Source: Adiantum capillus-veneris
Taxonomy: Eukaryota > Streptophyta > Polypodiopsida > Polypodiales > Pteridaceae
Reading direction: 5' to 3'
Assembly (NCBI GenBank): GCA_014529385.2
Contig: CM043948.1
Span: forward strand, 26,050,268-26,114,267
Length of the DNA: 64,000 nucleotides
Both the position numbers and the translations under genes were made by a program. The notes beneath the pieces were generated by a model. It was not told the origin of the DNA. It saw only the letters and a program-made list of their open reading frames with translations, and ran no database searches. Below, piece after piece: positions 45,811 to 56,668 of the stretch (position 1 is its first letter; every line of letters begins with the position of its first letter).

Positions 45811-47776
45811 TAAGGGGATTCAAACTGAATTTTACCTCTGTGCATTTCGTAAAGCATAACCGTAATTGTTGCAAATGCTCCAATTGTGCTCCAAAAACAC
45901 TGAGATCATCCAGAAAAATCCGCATAAAATCCGTCAAGTAAGGCCCAAATATTTGAAACATATCCCGTTGAAAAGTGGAAGGACCATTCCGCAATCCAAA
46001 CCACATTACTGTGCAGGCAAATACTCCCCATGCGGTAATAAAAGCTGTTTTTCGTTGATCCCACAATGCCATTCTGATTTGATTATATCCACTAAAGCCA
46101 TCCAGAAAAGTATACATCTCATGTCCTGCTACATCATCCAAAATGGAATCCAAAAACGGGAGAGGAAAAGGATCTGGAACAATAGCGGCATTCAATTTCT
46201 GGTAATCCACACAAATTCGGATTTGCTTATTTTTCTTTGGTACTACCACAATTGGATAAATCCATTCCAGATTATCAATAGGGGTAATAAAACCCACTTC
46301 CAACAGGCGATCAATTTTCAATTTAACTTGCTTTGCCACATTCGGATTCATTCTGTACGAATGCTGCTTCACGGGCACCGCATCCGGTTTGAGATTGATC
46401 GTATGCTGATAAAACTTAGGATCCAATCCCTGCATGTCCGCATATTCCCATGCAAAAACATCCTTAAACTCTGTCAGTAATTTGATCAAATCATCTCTAA
46501 AACTTGCTTCCAACTGCTTATTAATGTATATGGGCTGCGACTCCGCTTGCTCCCCAAGAAAAACCTTCTCTAATTCATCTTCCTTAACCCTTGTAATTTT
46601 TTCCATTTGCACCTCAAACGCTCGTTCTTGCTGAATCACGTCCTCCAGTGACTCAGGACTTGGAAGCACCTGTTTTTGGGGCTCCCCTATTCCTCCTGGA
46701 GTTCCTGAAACCCCCACCGAATGCCCTTTCGGAATCAGAGAAATATCCGCAAGGTATAGAGAAACCAAATCCGGATTCACTTTGAGAAATTGTTCCTCTT
46801 CATCCTCTTCTAATCCTTCCACCATATTAATTGTTTCTGCTATCACTAGCCATGCTGCGTGAACTGGTTGTCGGCATGTTCCCAACATCACACGCACTTT
46901 TCTTTTACCCTTCTTTGTTGTAAGCATATTTGCTTCCCAATTATGTTTTACCCTCGCTTGTTGTAACCAGGGTCTCCCCAAGATAATGTGATAATCCTGA
47001 TTATGATCTTCAATATTCAAAACTACTAAGGAAACAACAAAGGACAAGCCCGCTTTATCCAAAATAATACCCCGAAGTAAACCCACTAGTTGCACTCTTC
47101 GCTGATCTGCCATGCGGACTACAAAGGGTACAGGCTCCCAATCATTGAGACCAAAACGCTCACACGCTGCTTGGGTGATAATGTTTACCCCCGCTCCTCC
47201 ATCCAAGAGTACCTTGTCAATGTATGTGCCATGGTATCGAACTGAAAGTTTCGGAATACGGGTATCCGTGATCCTATTCGTCGGCAACGGGGCTGAATCA
47301 TCATCCTCGCTTTCAACCTTCCCAATGGCAACTTCCCTCAGCTCAGTGGCCGTTTGTCGCAGCAATGCATTATGGAAATTCAGGACCAATTTCAACAATG
47401 AACCCAGAGGTACTTGAATTGGTGACGTGAGAACCTCTTTCCAAACTGAATTCCACTCCTCCTGTTCTTTAATATCACCCTTAATTCCAGCTTTCCCTTC
47501 CCTTATTTCTAGGCCTACAGTGGTTGGCATAGTCGATGGTCCTGCTGTCTTTACTGGTGGTGCGGATTGTGGCAACCAGGACACAGTCTTTTTCCGCACC
47601 TCTTTCTGAGCCGTCCAATCCGAAATTTTCACATCGGGAGTTGGAACCACATTTTTACCCGATCGCGTGATTAATGAAACCGCTGGGATAGACTCCTCCA
47701 ATCCTTCAATCTGAACCATAGCCACACTAGGCTGTTTCCCTGCAGCGCGTTCCTGCTTTTTCCGATCGTATTCCAT
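45811..47776 (-). pseudogene. protease and reverse transcriptase (element 4)
   Basis: 659 codons are open. A linker is followed by the retropepsin with KVLLDGGAGVNIITQ (about residue 195) and ILGRPWLQQARV. A long acidic linker with repeated Glu comes next. RT begins at about residue 480: EVGFITPIDNLEWIYPIVVV, IRICVDYQKLN, TFLDGFSGYNQIRMAL (catalytic Asp), MWFGLRNGPSTFQ and RIFLDDLSVFG (the DD box, with FLDD in place of YxDD). The frame ends where the MITE begins. The upstream neighbour is the gag zinc-knuckle region in another frame. Confidence 0.88.
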
Positions 47777-47779
47777 AGC

Positions 47780-49225
47780 TTCAGTACACTCAGATCTCCA
47801 ATGACCATCCCCTAAACAGAAAAGGCATGTCTTGGGGCGATTAGGATCGCGGCCACCTCTTCCGCGGCCTCGTCCTCCCCCTTGACCCCGTCCTCCTGCT
47901 TGACATTACAGAGGCGGCTCTAGTGTATGAGCATGAGCCATCGCCATAGCAGGCTCTTGTCCCTACCCTATCTGTGGTTGTTGCCAGGTAGAAGAGTCCC
48001 CTCGTCTCCGACAACCCCGGCCATTGAAATAACATTCCATTATATTATGAGTATTGGTCGTGCAAATCGCACACCACTTTTGATTCATTACACATTCCTG
48101 AGCAGCATGGCCCAGATTCCGACATTGGGTACACCAGATTTTCTTCAGACTTTTAGCCACTGTAGCTGATTCCGTCGATCCGGAGGATACACCTTTCCCG
48201 TGACACTAGGATTTTTTCCATGGTGTCTCTTCCGATTCTTTTCCCGAATCGCTGCTGCCTGAGTCCGAGGAATCAGATCCTACGGATTCCGACTCCGAAC
48301 TATCACTGCCGTTGTCTTGTGACTTCCGATGAGATTTCTTTCTATCTTTCTTCTTTGACTTCTTTGGATGTTCCGTATCCTCTAAAGCCTCTCCTGCTAC
48401 TACAGCCCTAGCAATTATAGTATCCAGTGGAGTAGTTACCTTATCCACTATCGCCATAGCCGTTCTGAGATCCTTGTTGAGCCCCCGTAAAAAATAGTCA
48501 TTCAGTACTTCCGCTGCCGGTCTTTGTGCCTGAGGTACCCTCTGCAAAAGCATCCGAAATTTTGCAGCGTAATCCTCTACTGGCAATGACTTCTGCCGGA
48601 GTGTTCAAAGCTTCTCCAAATGTTGAGGGACTGTCTTTTCCATTCGAAACCTTCGTAGAAACGCTATGGATCCGTCAGCATACGTCTGGAAATGATCATC
48701 AGGATATTCGGACAACCATTTTGCAACTTTCCCTGAGAGTGTAGATTCAAATACTGACTGTTGATGGAGAGAAATCACCACCCCAGGATGATTCAATCCA
48801 TAAGCTTTATTGAATTGGCGTAAATGTGCATCCGGGTCTTTACTCAAAAGACCTCGAAACCGACTATACTTAATCTGAGGATGAGCCATCACTCCTTGCC
48901 CAACTGTTCCTCCTCCCCCCGGAAAAAGCTGACGAGCACTAGGAGGTGGGGACAGTGGCGGAGATACTCTCGGAATGCTTACCGGAGACTGTGGTGGAGC
49001 AACCTGTGTGGGTGAGGGTGAACGTATGACAGGAGGACATGACTGACTATGCGGAGTACGTCTCGCTCGCCGTAACCTCATACCACGCACCGGGCTTGGT
49101 GATGGAGATACAGATTCCTCAATCTGCGGTGAAGAAAAAAAAAACTCATTTGAACCACCTCTCCTCCGACGTCTTCCTACAATTGGAACCACAGGGTCAG
49201 GCGGACCCTGCGACCTAGTGCACAT
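47780..49225 (-). pseudogene. gag with three zinc knuckles (element 4)
   Basis: Three consecutive frames make up gag. 48605-49225 has a Pro/Ser-rich start, then YSRFRGLLSKDPDAHLRQF and VAKWLSEYPDDHFQTY. 48206-48586 has the capsid continuation LPVEDYAAKFRMLLQRVPQA and a Ser/Asp-rich linker. 47841-48160 carries knuckles CTQCRNLGHAAQEC and CAICTTNTHNIMEC, and a third, CLFCLGDGHWRSEC, lies near 47820. Single stops separate the pieces. Three knuckles are more than the usual one or two. Confidence 0.8.
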
Positions 49226-49269
49226 GCATATTCATCGCAGGCCGTTCATCACGCATCGTGGTCGCCAGA

Positions 49270-49668
49270 TGGAATGGATATTGCCCACACAGGAGCAATA
49301 GGCATTACGGGAATGATTACCCGCAACTACATTATATGAACATCAATGCACAGAATGACAAGAGAAGGAAGTACAAAGTATACAGACACAGAACAACCCT
49401 TGCTTCATTCATCTGTAATCCAAACACAGAGTACAATAGATGATGCCATGAATATAATAGAGATTGGTTAAGTTTCATCAAAAGATAGGTATGCCCCTCC
49501 ATATACAACCGCTGCTCCAGCGCAGATCGGGAACGGTGCACACACTCATGTCCCATGATATCCTATGAAGAACTGCCGCTCCAGCCACCGCATACCGCAT
49601 GACTCCTGACTCCCGATCCGAAGTGTCTAGAGGACCACAGGACCGCATGTACGGCTAATGCCGTAACA
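49270..49668 (-). repeat. possible internal LTR with primer site (nested gypsy within element 4)
   Basis: On the sense strand gag is preceded within 25 bp by TGGCGACCACGATGCG (about 49252-49267) and a 2-nt spacer after ...CCA, the layout of a primer site next to an LTR. The putative LTR would be TGGAATGGAT...CCGTAACA on the + strand, about 399 bp. I found no matching second LTR on the left, so this remains a hypothesis. Otherwise the stretch has no gene. Confidence 0.35.
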
Positions 49669-50635
49669 CTAAGTGAGCAAGCACCGTGGGTGAAGGCGCT
49701 CCAGAGACTACATGTGGAGTAGGTATTGGCATTGGGCTTGTTGCATAGGAAGCCCTTGGGTTCCACGTTGGGTACAATGTTGTGCCATGTGGTGGTCCAT
49801 AGTTCATATAGGTGGCCCTAGGCATAGCAGACGTCGGATGTGACATGCTAATGCTAGCTGGTATAGTCCCATGGAAATAAGAACTTGGGTGTTGTGGTTG
49901 TGGAGCATAGGTAGTTGAAACAATGGGAGGGGTACGGACTACATGACTACGTGGACCCATAGGTGCATACGATTGGTACGCACTTGTAGGTACTATTGCA
50001 GGCATTGAGCTACCATGTAGCAGTGCTTCACTAACAAACGAGGTCCATGGTGTGTTTCTTGGGATTCCCATCATTGGGGTAGGCATGGTATCCGTGGTGT
50101 CATCCAGGGAAAGATGAGCTAGACTTGGAAAAGTAAAGCTATCACTTGTGGGCTCAGATTGCATTGAGACCCCTGGCGAAACAACATATGGGGGATCGAT
50201 GGGACTCACTGGGGGAGTCTCCATTTGTGATAGAGTGGGTTGTTTCCCTTTGCCCGTGTCTAAAAATTGCGCAGGACCCATTGAAGGTATGTTTATTCCT
50301 CGATTTTGCCTCTCGGATTGGATAATCCTATGGATGACATTGCATATCATGTGTTGTTGTTCCTCTAGACTAGTGGCACTAGATGTGGATTGTACAAGTT
50401 CTAACCAACCCACATGGTATGTGTAGCCCATGTATAGGTGGGTCAAAGACTCCGTGTGTAGGTCATATTCCCAATTTTCATCGAGAAATACCCCGTCCAA
50501 ACTTGGTGTACTAGAGGGTTGCTGTAAGGTGGATGCACTGTTGCTTCCCGTGTTTTGACTTTTAGTCACCGCTACCTTAGAGGCGACTTTGGAAGGTGGT
50601 AGCTCGGTAGGGCCCTCATTAAATGAGGTAGGTAG
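49655..50635 (-). pseudogene. upstream ORF of element 4, C-terminal part
   Basis: The frame 49655-50569 and its extension to the copia border is open for about 320 codons. It is rich in Ser, Thr, Pro and Met, with LTHLYMGYTYHVGWLELV in the middle and repeated YAPMGP/TYAPQPQHP-like words. I recognise no domain. It continues on the far side of the copia insertion (56235-56668) in the same frame when one GGTAG copy is ignored. Its place between the 5' LTR and gag recalls the extra ORF1 of some large Tat/Ogre-type elements; that comparison is inference. Confidence 0.5.
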
Positions 50636-51445
50636 TGTTAGGAAATAAGATGTAGCTAAATAGATAATTGAGTAGATTACTTAATGGAGAGAGATAGATT
50701 TATATACACGAGATTATAGAGTAGAGAGAGAGAGAGAGAGAGAGAGAGTACACACGATATACGTGGTTCACCCAATGTGGGCTACGTCCATGGGAAAGTA
50801 GCCACTCAATGGCTTTAGTACTTCAAAACAAGAAGTATTTTACAAAGGGATTATACCCTTAATGGAGCTCCCGCCTTGCTTCACTCTCACCACCTCACAC
50901 TAACCTTGTTGCATCAACTTCACACTATGAAATGTGTGTAGAAATGGCCTCCTTTTATAGGCCAAAAGGGCTTCCCTCTCTTATGAGAGATAGCCATGTG
51001 TAGCCGCCCTTGTGTCAAAAAGTCCAAATCGGACCCTCCAATCCGCCCATGTGTGGCCGCCCTTGAGAAGACAAGTCTGCTTTTGAATTCAGCCACCGGC
51101 CATTGAATTCGGCCACCGGCCACCGGCCATTGACTTCCGACCACCGGCCATCGGCCATTGACTACCGGCCACCGGCCAACCGACCGGTTGTTTTTCGACC
51201 ACTTTTCAGCCGCCGTCCGGCCATAATATTCTGACGAAAAAGAATATTTCGGCAAAAAAAAAAGTCTCGGGGGCCTCCTCCCCCGAGGCCTTTAAAGTTG
51301 CCCCTGATTCTTGTCCGTGAAAATTTTGGTTTCTCGTGAGTGATTTTCCTTCACGCACGATGGCTTCTCCTCATAATGGGGGCCTTACAAATGTGCGCTT
51401 TTACCACAGAAAATTACAAGGGTAAATCAGGCTCCATACTTAACA
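50636..51445 (-). repeat. 3' LTR of copia element
   Basis: 810 bp, TGTTAGGAAATAAG...CATACTTAACA. It has a GA run at 50716-50748, extra copies of the GGCCACC unit (51094-51180) and an 8-bp-stem hairpin CTCGGGGG-CCTCCT-CCCCCGAG at 51266-51287. Confidence 0.95.
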
Positions 51446-51505
51446 ATCTCCCACTTGGAGACTGATCTCCAAACCAAACCTGTGACTGCTTTCCATTCTG
51501 GCTTC

Positions 51506-52344
51506 TTATCCTTGAATGCCGATTGAAGATGAGCAAAAGCTCAACTTCTCCTTGTTGACCACCTTTGTAAACATGTCTGCAGGATTTTCACTTGTATGCA
51601 CCTTTCCTAGCTTTAGTTGTCCCTCTTCCAAAAGAGTGCGTATGAAGTGATATCTCACCTCAATGTGCTTTGTCCTTGAATGAAAGGCTGAGTTCTTCGT
51701 AAGATGGATAGCGCTTTGGCTATCACTGTACAGGACACAATTGTCTTGTTTGAATCCAAGCTCTTCTAAGAATCTGTGAAGCCACAGAATTTCTTTGCTT
51801 GCCTCCGTCATTGCTACATACTCTGCTTCCCTGGTAGAAAGTGAAACCACTTTCTGCAGCTTTGAAGCCCAGCTTACTGCTGTGCCTCCAATCGTGAACA
51901 CATAGCCAGTAGTGCTCCTTCGAGTATCTTTGTCACCTGCCATATCTGCATCAGCATACCCTTCTAGAAAAATATCAGTTCCTCCAAAATACACAGCATT
52001 TGTTGTTGTCCCTTTTAGATACCTAAGTATCCACTTCACAGCTTGTCAATGCTCTTTACCTGGGTTGTCCATGAACCTACTCACAACTCCCACTGCATGT
52101 GCAATGTCTGGCCTTGTCCAGACCATAGCATACATTAGAGAACCTACCGCTGCAGCATATGGATATTTAGACATATAGGCTATCTCCTCTTATGTCTTTG
52201 GACACATATCCGTCGTTAGTTTAAAATGACCAGCCAAAGGTGTAGAAACTGGTTTTGCATTTTGCATTGCAAAACTTTCTAGTACCTTCTTGATGTAATC
52301 TTCTTGAGATAGATTTATTGTCTTCTTCGTCCTGTCCCTTGATA
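51506..52344 (-). pseudogene. copia RT C-terminus and RNase H
   Basis: After the frameshift near 52345 the sense frame reads on through two stops, TAA near 52190 and TGA near 52047 (the latter where Trp is expected before QAVKWILRYLKG). RNase H is then open in 51506-52039: YADADMAGDKDTRRSTTGY, STREAEYVAMTEA, YSDSQSAIHLTKN and HIEVRYHFIR carry the expected Asp, Glu, Asp and His/Asp positions. It ends about 60 bp before the polypurine tract. Confidence 0.9.
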
Positions 52345-54054
52345 TTTCATACCAAGTATCCTCTTTGCAGCACCTAAATCTTTCATTGAAAAAGATTTGG
52401 ACAGCTCCTCTTTTAGGTCTTTGATGTCTTGCATGTTATCACTTGCAATCAACATGTCATCAACATACAACATTAGGATGATGAATTTCCCATCTCCCAA
52501 ATTCTCCGTGTAGACGCAGTGATCCGAGTTGCATCTTGTGAATCCATGATCCAACATCCATCGATCAAACTTCAAGTACCATTGTCTTGATGCTTTCTTT
52601 AAACCATACAAGCTCTTCTTTAATCTGCAAACCATTTTCTCCTTACCTTTTACTTCATACCCCTTTGGTTGAAGCATGTAGATTTCCTCCTCTAAGTCAC
52701 CGTGAGGAAATTCCGTATTTACATCCATTTGCTCGATATTTAGATCATGAGCAGCCACAAGGCTTAAGACAAGCCTAATTAAGTTCATTTTTACAACAAG
52801 AGAAAATATTTCATTGAAGTCAATACCTTTCTTTTGAGAAAAACCTTTTACCACAAGCCTAGACTTGTACCTTTTCTTCCCACCTTCTTCTTCCTTTAGC
52901 TTGTACACCCATTTGTTTCGAAGTGCCCGCTTACCTTTAGGCAACTCAACCAACTCCCATGTTTGGTTGCGATGTAGTGAGTCCATCTCCACTTGCATAC
53001 TCTTCGTCCATTCTTCTTTGGATTCATGTTGCATAGCTTCTTCATATGATTCCGGATCTCCAAAATCTGAGATCAAGAGATGGTTCAAGGAAGGAACAAA
53101 CCTTTTTGGAGGTCTACTTGCTCTTGTAGATCTTCGGGGAATAGGTTGAGGCTCCTCATTTGGTTGACGTTGTTGCACATTGTCACCGTTTGCAGTCCTT
53201 GAGTCTTCACCGTCCTCAAGCTCCATGTACTCATCACCTGTTTCTTTTGTTTGTTTTCTTTCCAAGTAATCTTTGTACATATTTTGTTCATTCAAAATTA
53301 CATCCCTACTCCTTAAGATTTTACCATCTTCAGGATTCCATAGGCGATACCCAAAGTCTCCTTCTCCATAGCCAATGAAGAAACACTTTTTGGACTTTGC
53401 ATCTAACTTTGATCTTAGGATGCTATCTATGTGCATGAAAGCCTCACACCCAAACACTTTGAGAAATGCATAATTCACCGGTTTACCTGTCCATGCCTCT
53501 TCTGGAACTCCCCCATCCAATGCCGTTGAGGGTGACCGATTGATTAAGTACACAGACGTACTTACAGCTTCCACCCAAAACTCAAGCAGTAGGCCTGCAT
53601 GTAGCCGCATGCTTCGTGCTCGTTCCATGATTGTCATGTTCATCCTTTCCAAAATCCCATTTTGTTGAGGTGTCCTTGGGGTTGTCCTTTGCCTCCGAAT
53701 GCCATTGCTAGCACAAAAGCTTTCAAAAGCTTGGCTGCAATATTCGCCTCTATTGTCGGATCTGAGGCATTTAACCTTGGTACCTGTTTCATTCTCCACA
53801 AAGGCTTTCCACCTTTGAAATATGGAAAATACATCGGATTTATTCTTCATGACATAAACCCATGTTTTTTTAGTCGCATCATCTATGAATGTTACATAGT
53901 ACAATGAGCCACCAAGTGATGGTGTACTTGCAGGACCCCAAACATCAGAATGAACCAACTCAAGTTTTTTATTTTTTCTTTCATTTCCTGCTTTTTGAAA
54001 TTTTACCCTCTTTTGTTTACCATAAACACAATCTTCACAGAACTCTAAGTCCAC
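52315..54054 (-). pseudogene. copia integrase and reverse transcriptase
   Basis: 579 codons are open, in frame with gag-protease but separated from it by a single TAA at 54055-54057. The integrase core shows LVHSDVWGPAS, CLRSDNRGEY and PQQNGILERMN (Asp, Asp, Glu all present). The C-terminal part contains KVFGCEAFMHI and SKKCFFIGYGEG. An Arg/Pro-rich linker leads to RT: NKWVYKLKEEEGG, RLVVKGFSQKKGIDF, QMDVNTEFPHGDLEEEIYM (first catalytic Asp), SLYGLKKASRQWY and MLYVDDMLIAS (the DD box). The frame ends at an indel near 52345. Confidence 0.93.
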
Positions 54055-55395
54055 TTATTTCAAACCTGGTAGAAGCATCTTTGTTTGAAGGATTTGCATT
54101 CCTTTGGCACTCATATGCCCAAGTCGGTAGTACCACACCGCACTGTCAACTTCTGTAGTTGCTGCACAAGCTGAAGGTTGCGTGCTAACAGTACACAAGT
54201 AAAGTGTATCGACTTTTTCTCCCTTGGCAACCACCAAAGATCCCTTTGAGATCTTCCACCGTTTGTTTCCGAATGCAATGTTGTGACCTTCATCGTCCAA
54301 TTGTCCTGTAGTGATCAAATTTTTGCGAAGAGAAGGAACATGCCTAACATCTTTAAGCTTCCATTCATTTCCGTTAGCAGTTTTGATAGAAACTGTACCT
54401 TCGCCGAAAATCTCACAAGCTTCATCATCTCCCAAGTATACATACCCAAAATTACCTTTGGTGTTGTCTTGGAAATGTTGCTTGTGTGGTGTCGCATGGA
54501 ATGAAGCCCCGGAATCTACTATCCAGGAATTAGACACATTGTCTAATGAGAGAATTAGAGCATCTTGCTCTACTTTACCTGCCACATTGGCCTCCGATGT
54601 TGGCTTGTTGTCTTGAGACTCTGTCTCCTTCTTCTTCTTGGACCAGCAATCCTTCTTGACGTGGCCCTTCTTGCCGCAGTTCCAACATTCAAGAACTGAC
54701 TTTGTGCGTGACTTGCTCCGCCTTGAGCGATCACGACCCTTTTGGTTTTTGAACCTCTCCTTAGGCCTTCCTCTTGTTTTCACTGATACTGCAGCACTTG
54801 ATGATTCTCCTGTGCTTCTCCTTCGCATTTCCTCGCTTAGGAGAACACCCACAACATCATCAAACTTAAGAGTATTTGTGCCAGAGATAGAATTACTTAC
54901 AGCCATCACAAGGCTATCCCAACTATCCGGTAGAGATGATAGTATAAGGAGAGCTCGCACTTCGTCATCGAAATTGATTTTCACTGATCGAAGTTGACTT
55001 ATGTTTGTGTTAAAGTCATTTAGGTGTTCTGCAACTGAACCATTCTCTGCCATCTTTAGATTGAACAAGCGCTTCATAACAAATACCTTATTAGATGCCG
55101 ATGGTTTCTCGTAGAAGTCGTCAAGTGACTTCATCAAGTCCTCCGTGGTCTTCATCTCCGAAACATTGAAGGCCACCGTTGACTCCAAGCTTAACCAGAT
55201 TGTTCCCAGTGCCTTTCGATCAAGGACAATCCATGCTTCATCTGCCATTGTTGCTGGCTTCTTCGCAAGACCGCCTAGTGGCAAATAGAGGTCCTTCTGG
55301 TAGAGATAGTCTTCAATCTGCATCTTCCAATGTTGGTAGTTTTTGCCGTTGAACTTCTCAATCCTGAGATTCCCTTCCTCCGCCATAACTCCCAC
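54055..55395 (-). CDS. copia gag-protease with GAG-pre-integrase region
   Basis: 446 codons. The start is at 55395, or the internal ATG four codons on (MAEEGNLRIEKFNGKNYQHW). The gag/UBN2-type region (FNGKNYQHWKMQIEDYLYQK, LSSLPDSWDSLVMAV) precedes a basic stretch and one zinc knuckle CWNCGKKGHVKKDC (about residue 237). Protease has WIVDSGASFHAT (about 290). The GAG-pre-integrase box is YYRLGHMSAKGMQIL near the end. It is uninterrupted, so gag-protease could still be made if transcribed. The TAA after it stops translation before integrase. Confidence 0.92.
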   Translation of the reverse strand: MGVMAEEGNLRIEKFNGKNYQHWKMQIEDYLYQKDLYLPLGGLAKKPATMADEAWIVLDRKALGTIWLSLESTVAFNVSEMKTTEDLMKSLDDFYEKPSASNKVFVMKRLFNLKMAENGSVAEHLNDFNTNISQLRSVKINFDDEVRALLILSSLPDSWDSLVMAVSNSISGTNTLKFDDVVGVLLSEEMRRRSTGESSSAAVSVKTRGRPKERFKNQKGRDRSRRSKSRTKSVLECWNCGKKGHVKKDCWSKKKKETESQDNKPTSEANVAGKVEQDALILSLDNVSNSWIVDSGASFHATPHKQHFQDNTKGNFGYVYLGDDEACEIFGEGTVSIKTANGNEWKLKDVRHVPSLRKNLITTGQLDDEGHNIAFGNKRWKISKGSLVVAKGEKVDTLYLCTVSTQPSACAATTEVDSAVWYYRLGHMSAKGMQILQTKMLLPGLK

Positions 55396-55445
55396 TCAAT
55401 CCAAGGAATCCTTTCCTTGAGATAATTTAGCTACGAGCAAACCTT

Positions 55446-55457
55446 GCTCTGATACCA
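55446..55457 (-). promoter_or_regulatory. primer-binding site, initiator Met-tRNA
   Basis: The + strand GCTCTGATACCA is the complement of TGGTATCAGAGC, the standard copia primer site for the 3' end of initiator Met-tRNA. It sits two bases from the 5' LTR. Confidence 0.95.
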
Positions 55458-55459
55458 GT

Positions 55460-56234
55460 TGTTAGGAAATAAGATGTAGCTAAATAGATAATTGAGTAGA
55501 TTACTTAATGGAGAGAGACAGATTTATATACACGAGATTATAGAATAGAGGGAGAGAGAGAGAGTACACATGATATACGTGGTTCACCCAATGTGGGCTA
55601 CGTCCATGGGAAAGCAGCCACTCAATGGCTTTAGTACTTCAAAACAAGAAGTAGTTTACAAAGGGATTATACCCTTAATGGAGCTCCCGCCTTGCTTCAC
55701 TCTCACCACCTCACACTAACCTTGTTGCATCAACTTCACACTATGAAATGTGTGTAGAAATGGCCTCCTTTTATAGGACAAAAGGGCTGCCCTCTCTTAT
55801 GAGAGATAGCCATGTGTAGCCGCCCTTGTGCGAATAAGTCCAAATCGGACCCTCCAATCCGCCCATGTGTGGCCGCCCTTGAGAAGACAAGTCCGCTTTT
55901 GAATTCGGCCACCGGCCATTAACTTTCGACCACCGGCCATCGGCCATTGACTACCGGCCACCGGCCAACCGACCGGTTGTTTTCCGACCACTTTTCGGCC
56001 GCCGTCCGGCCATAATATTCTGGCGAAAAAGAATATTCCGGCGAAAAAACAAGTCTCGGAGGCCTCCTCCCCCGAGGCCTTTAAAGTTGCCCCTGATTCT
56101 TGTCCGTGAAAATTTTGGTTTCCGGTGAGTGATTTTCCTTCACGCACGATGGCTTCTCTTCATAATCGGGGCCTTACAAATGTGCGCTTTTACCACAGAA
56201 AATTACAAGGGTAAATCAGGCTCCATACTTAACA
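55460..56234 (-). repeat. 5' LTR of copia element with TATA box
   Basis: 775 bp. A minus-strand CTATAAAAGG at 55767-55776 is the likely core promoter; transcription would start some 30 bp further left. The same box is present in the other LTR (50951-50960) and in the solo LTR. The GGCCACC repeat is shorter here than in the 3' LTR. Confidence 0.93.
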
Positions 56235-56668
56235 GGTAGAATATCCACGTGGACACTCTGAGGGAGTGTGGGGTCTACAGGAGATGTGAATGGTGATTCT
56301 ACTTCCCCACCCCCTTCGTTTACTTCACTAGCTGTAGGTTCAGAGCGCGTAGCTCTACTAAAAGTTTCCATCAAACGGCTAAAAACACTAGTTCCAGGTT
56401 GTTGGGCCCAGCTAGGCACGGTTTCATTTGTTCCCCCGGGGCTTTGTGTAAGATGATCTTCCATAATATCGTAGTCAGAGGAAGAGTCGCTAGCCGCTAT
56501 ATTTGGGTCTTGGGTTGCACTACCTTGGGTCCCCGCTGAGAGCGTAGACCCTAGCGTGGAAGGATAGTGAGTACCCCCGTAAATCAAAGCACTAGCTAGT
56601 CGTTCGGACTCTAGCACACAACCAGAGCATAGATACATGTGTTTTGGGTGCCCTACAAGTGTCGGCAA
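56235..56668 (-). pseudogene. upstream ORF of element 4, N-terminal part
   Basis: An open frame starts at the ATG at 56668 (MPTLVGHPKHMYLCSGC) and is cut by the copia insertion at 56235. It is Ser/Thr/Gly-rich, with a Cys pair (CSGC) near the start. The remainder is at 49655-50635. Function unknown. Confidence 0.5.

Larger units (their letters stand above)
50636..56234 (-). mobile_element. full-length Ty1/copia element, 5.6 kb, TSD GGTAG
   Basis: LTRs at 50636-51445 and 55460-56234 flank gag-pol on the minus strand. Perfect GGTAG duplications flank it (50631-50635 and 56235-56239). The primer site for initiator Met-tRNA lies at 55446-55457, and a polypurine tract (AAGTGGGAGAT on the sense strand) at about 51446-51456. 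Domain order is gag, protease, integrase, RT, RNase H, the copia arrangement. The LTRs are very similar, with indels mainly in microsatellites and a GGCCACC repeat, so it is young relative to its host element. Stops and one frameshift in pol make it non-functional. Confidence 0.96.

Noticed and set aside
45866-46480. 204-codon + strand frame opposite gypsy RT
   Set aside because: It is a shadow of the protease-RT frame on the minus strand.
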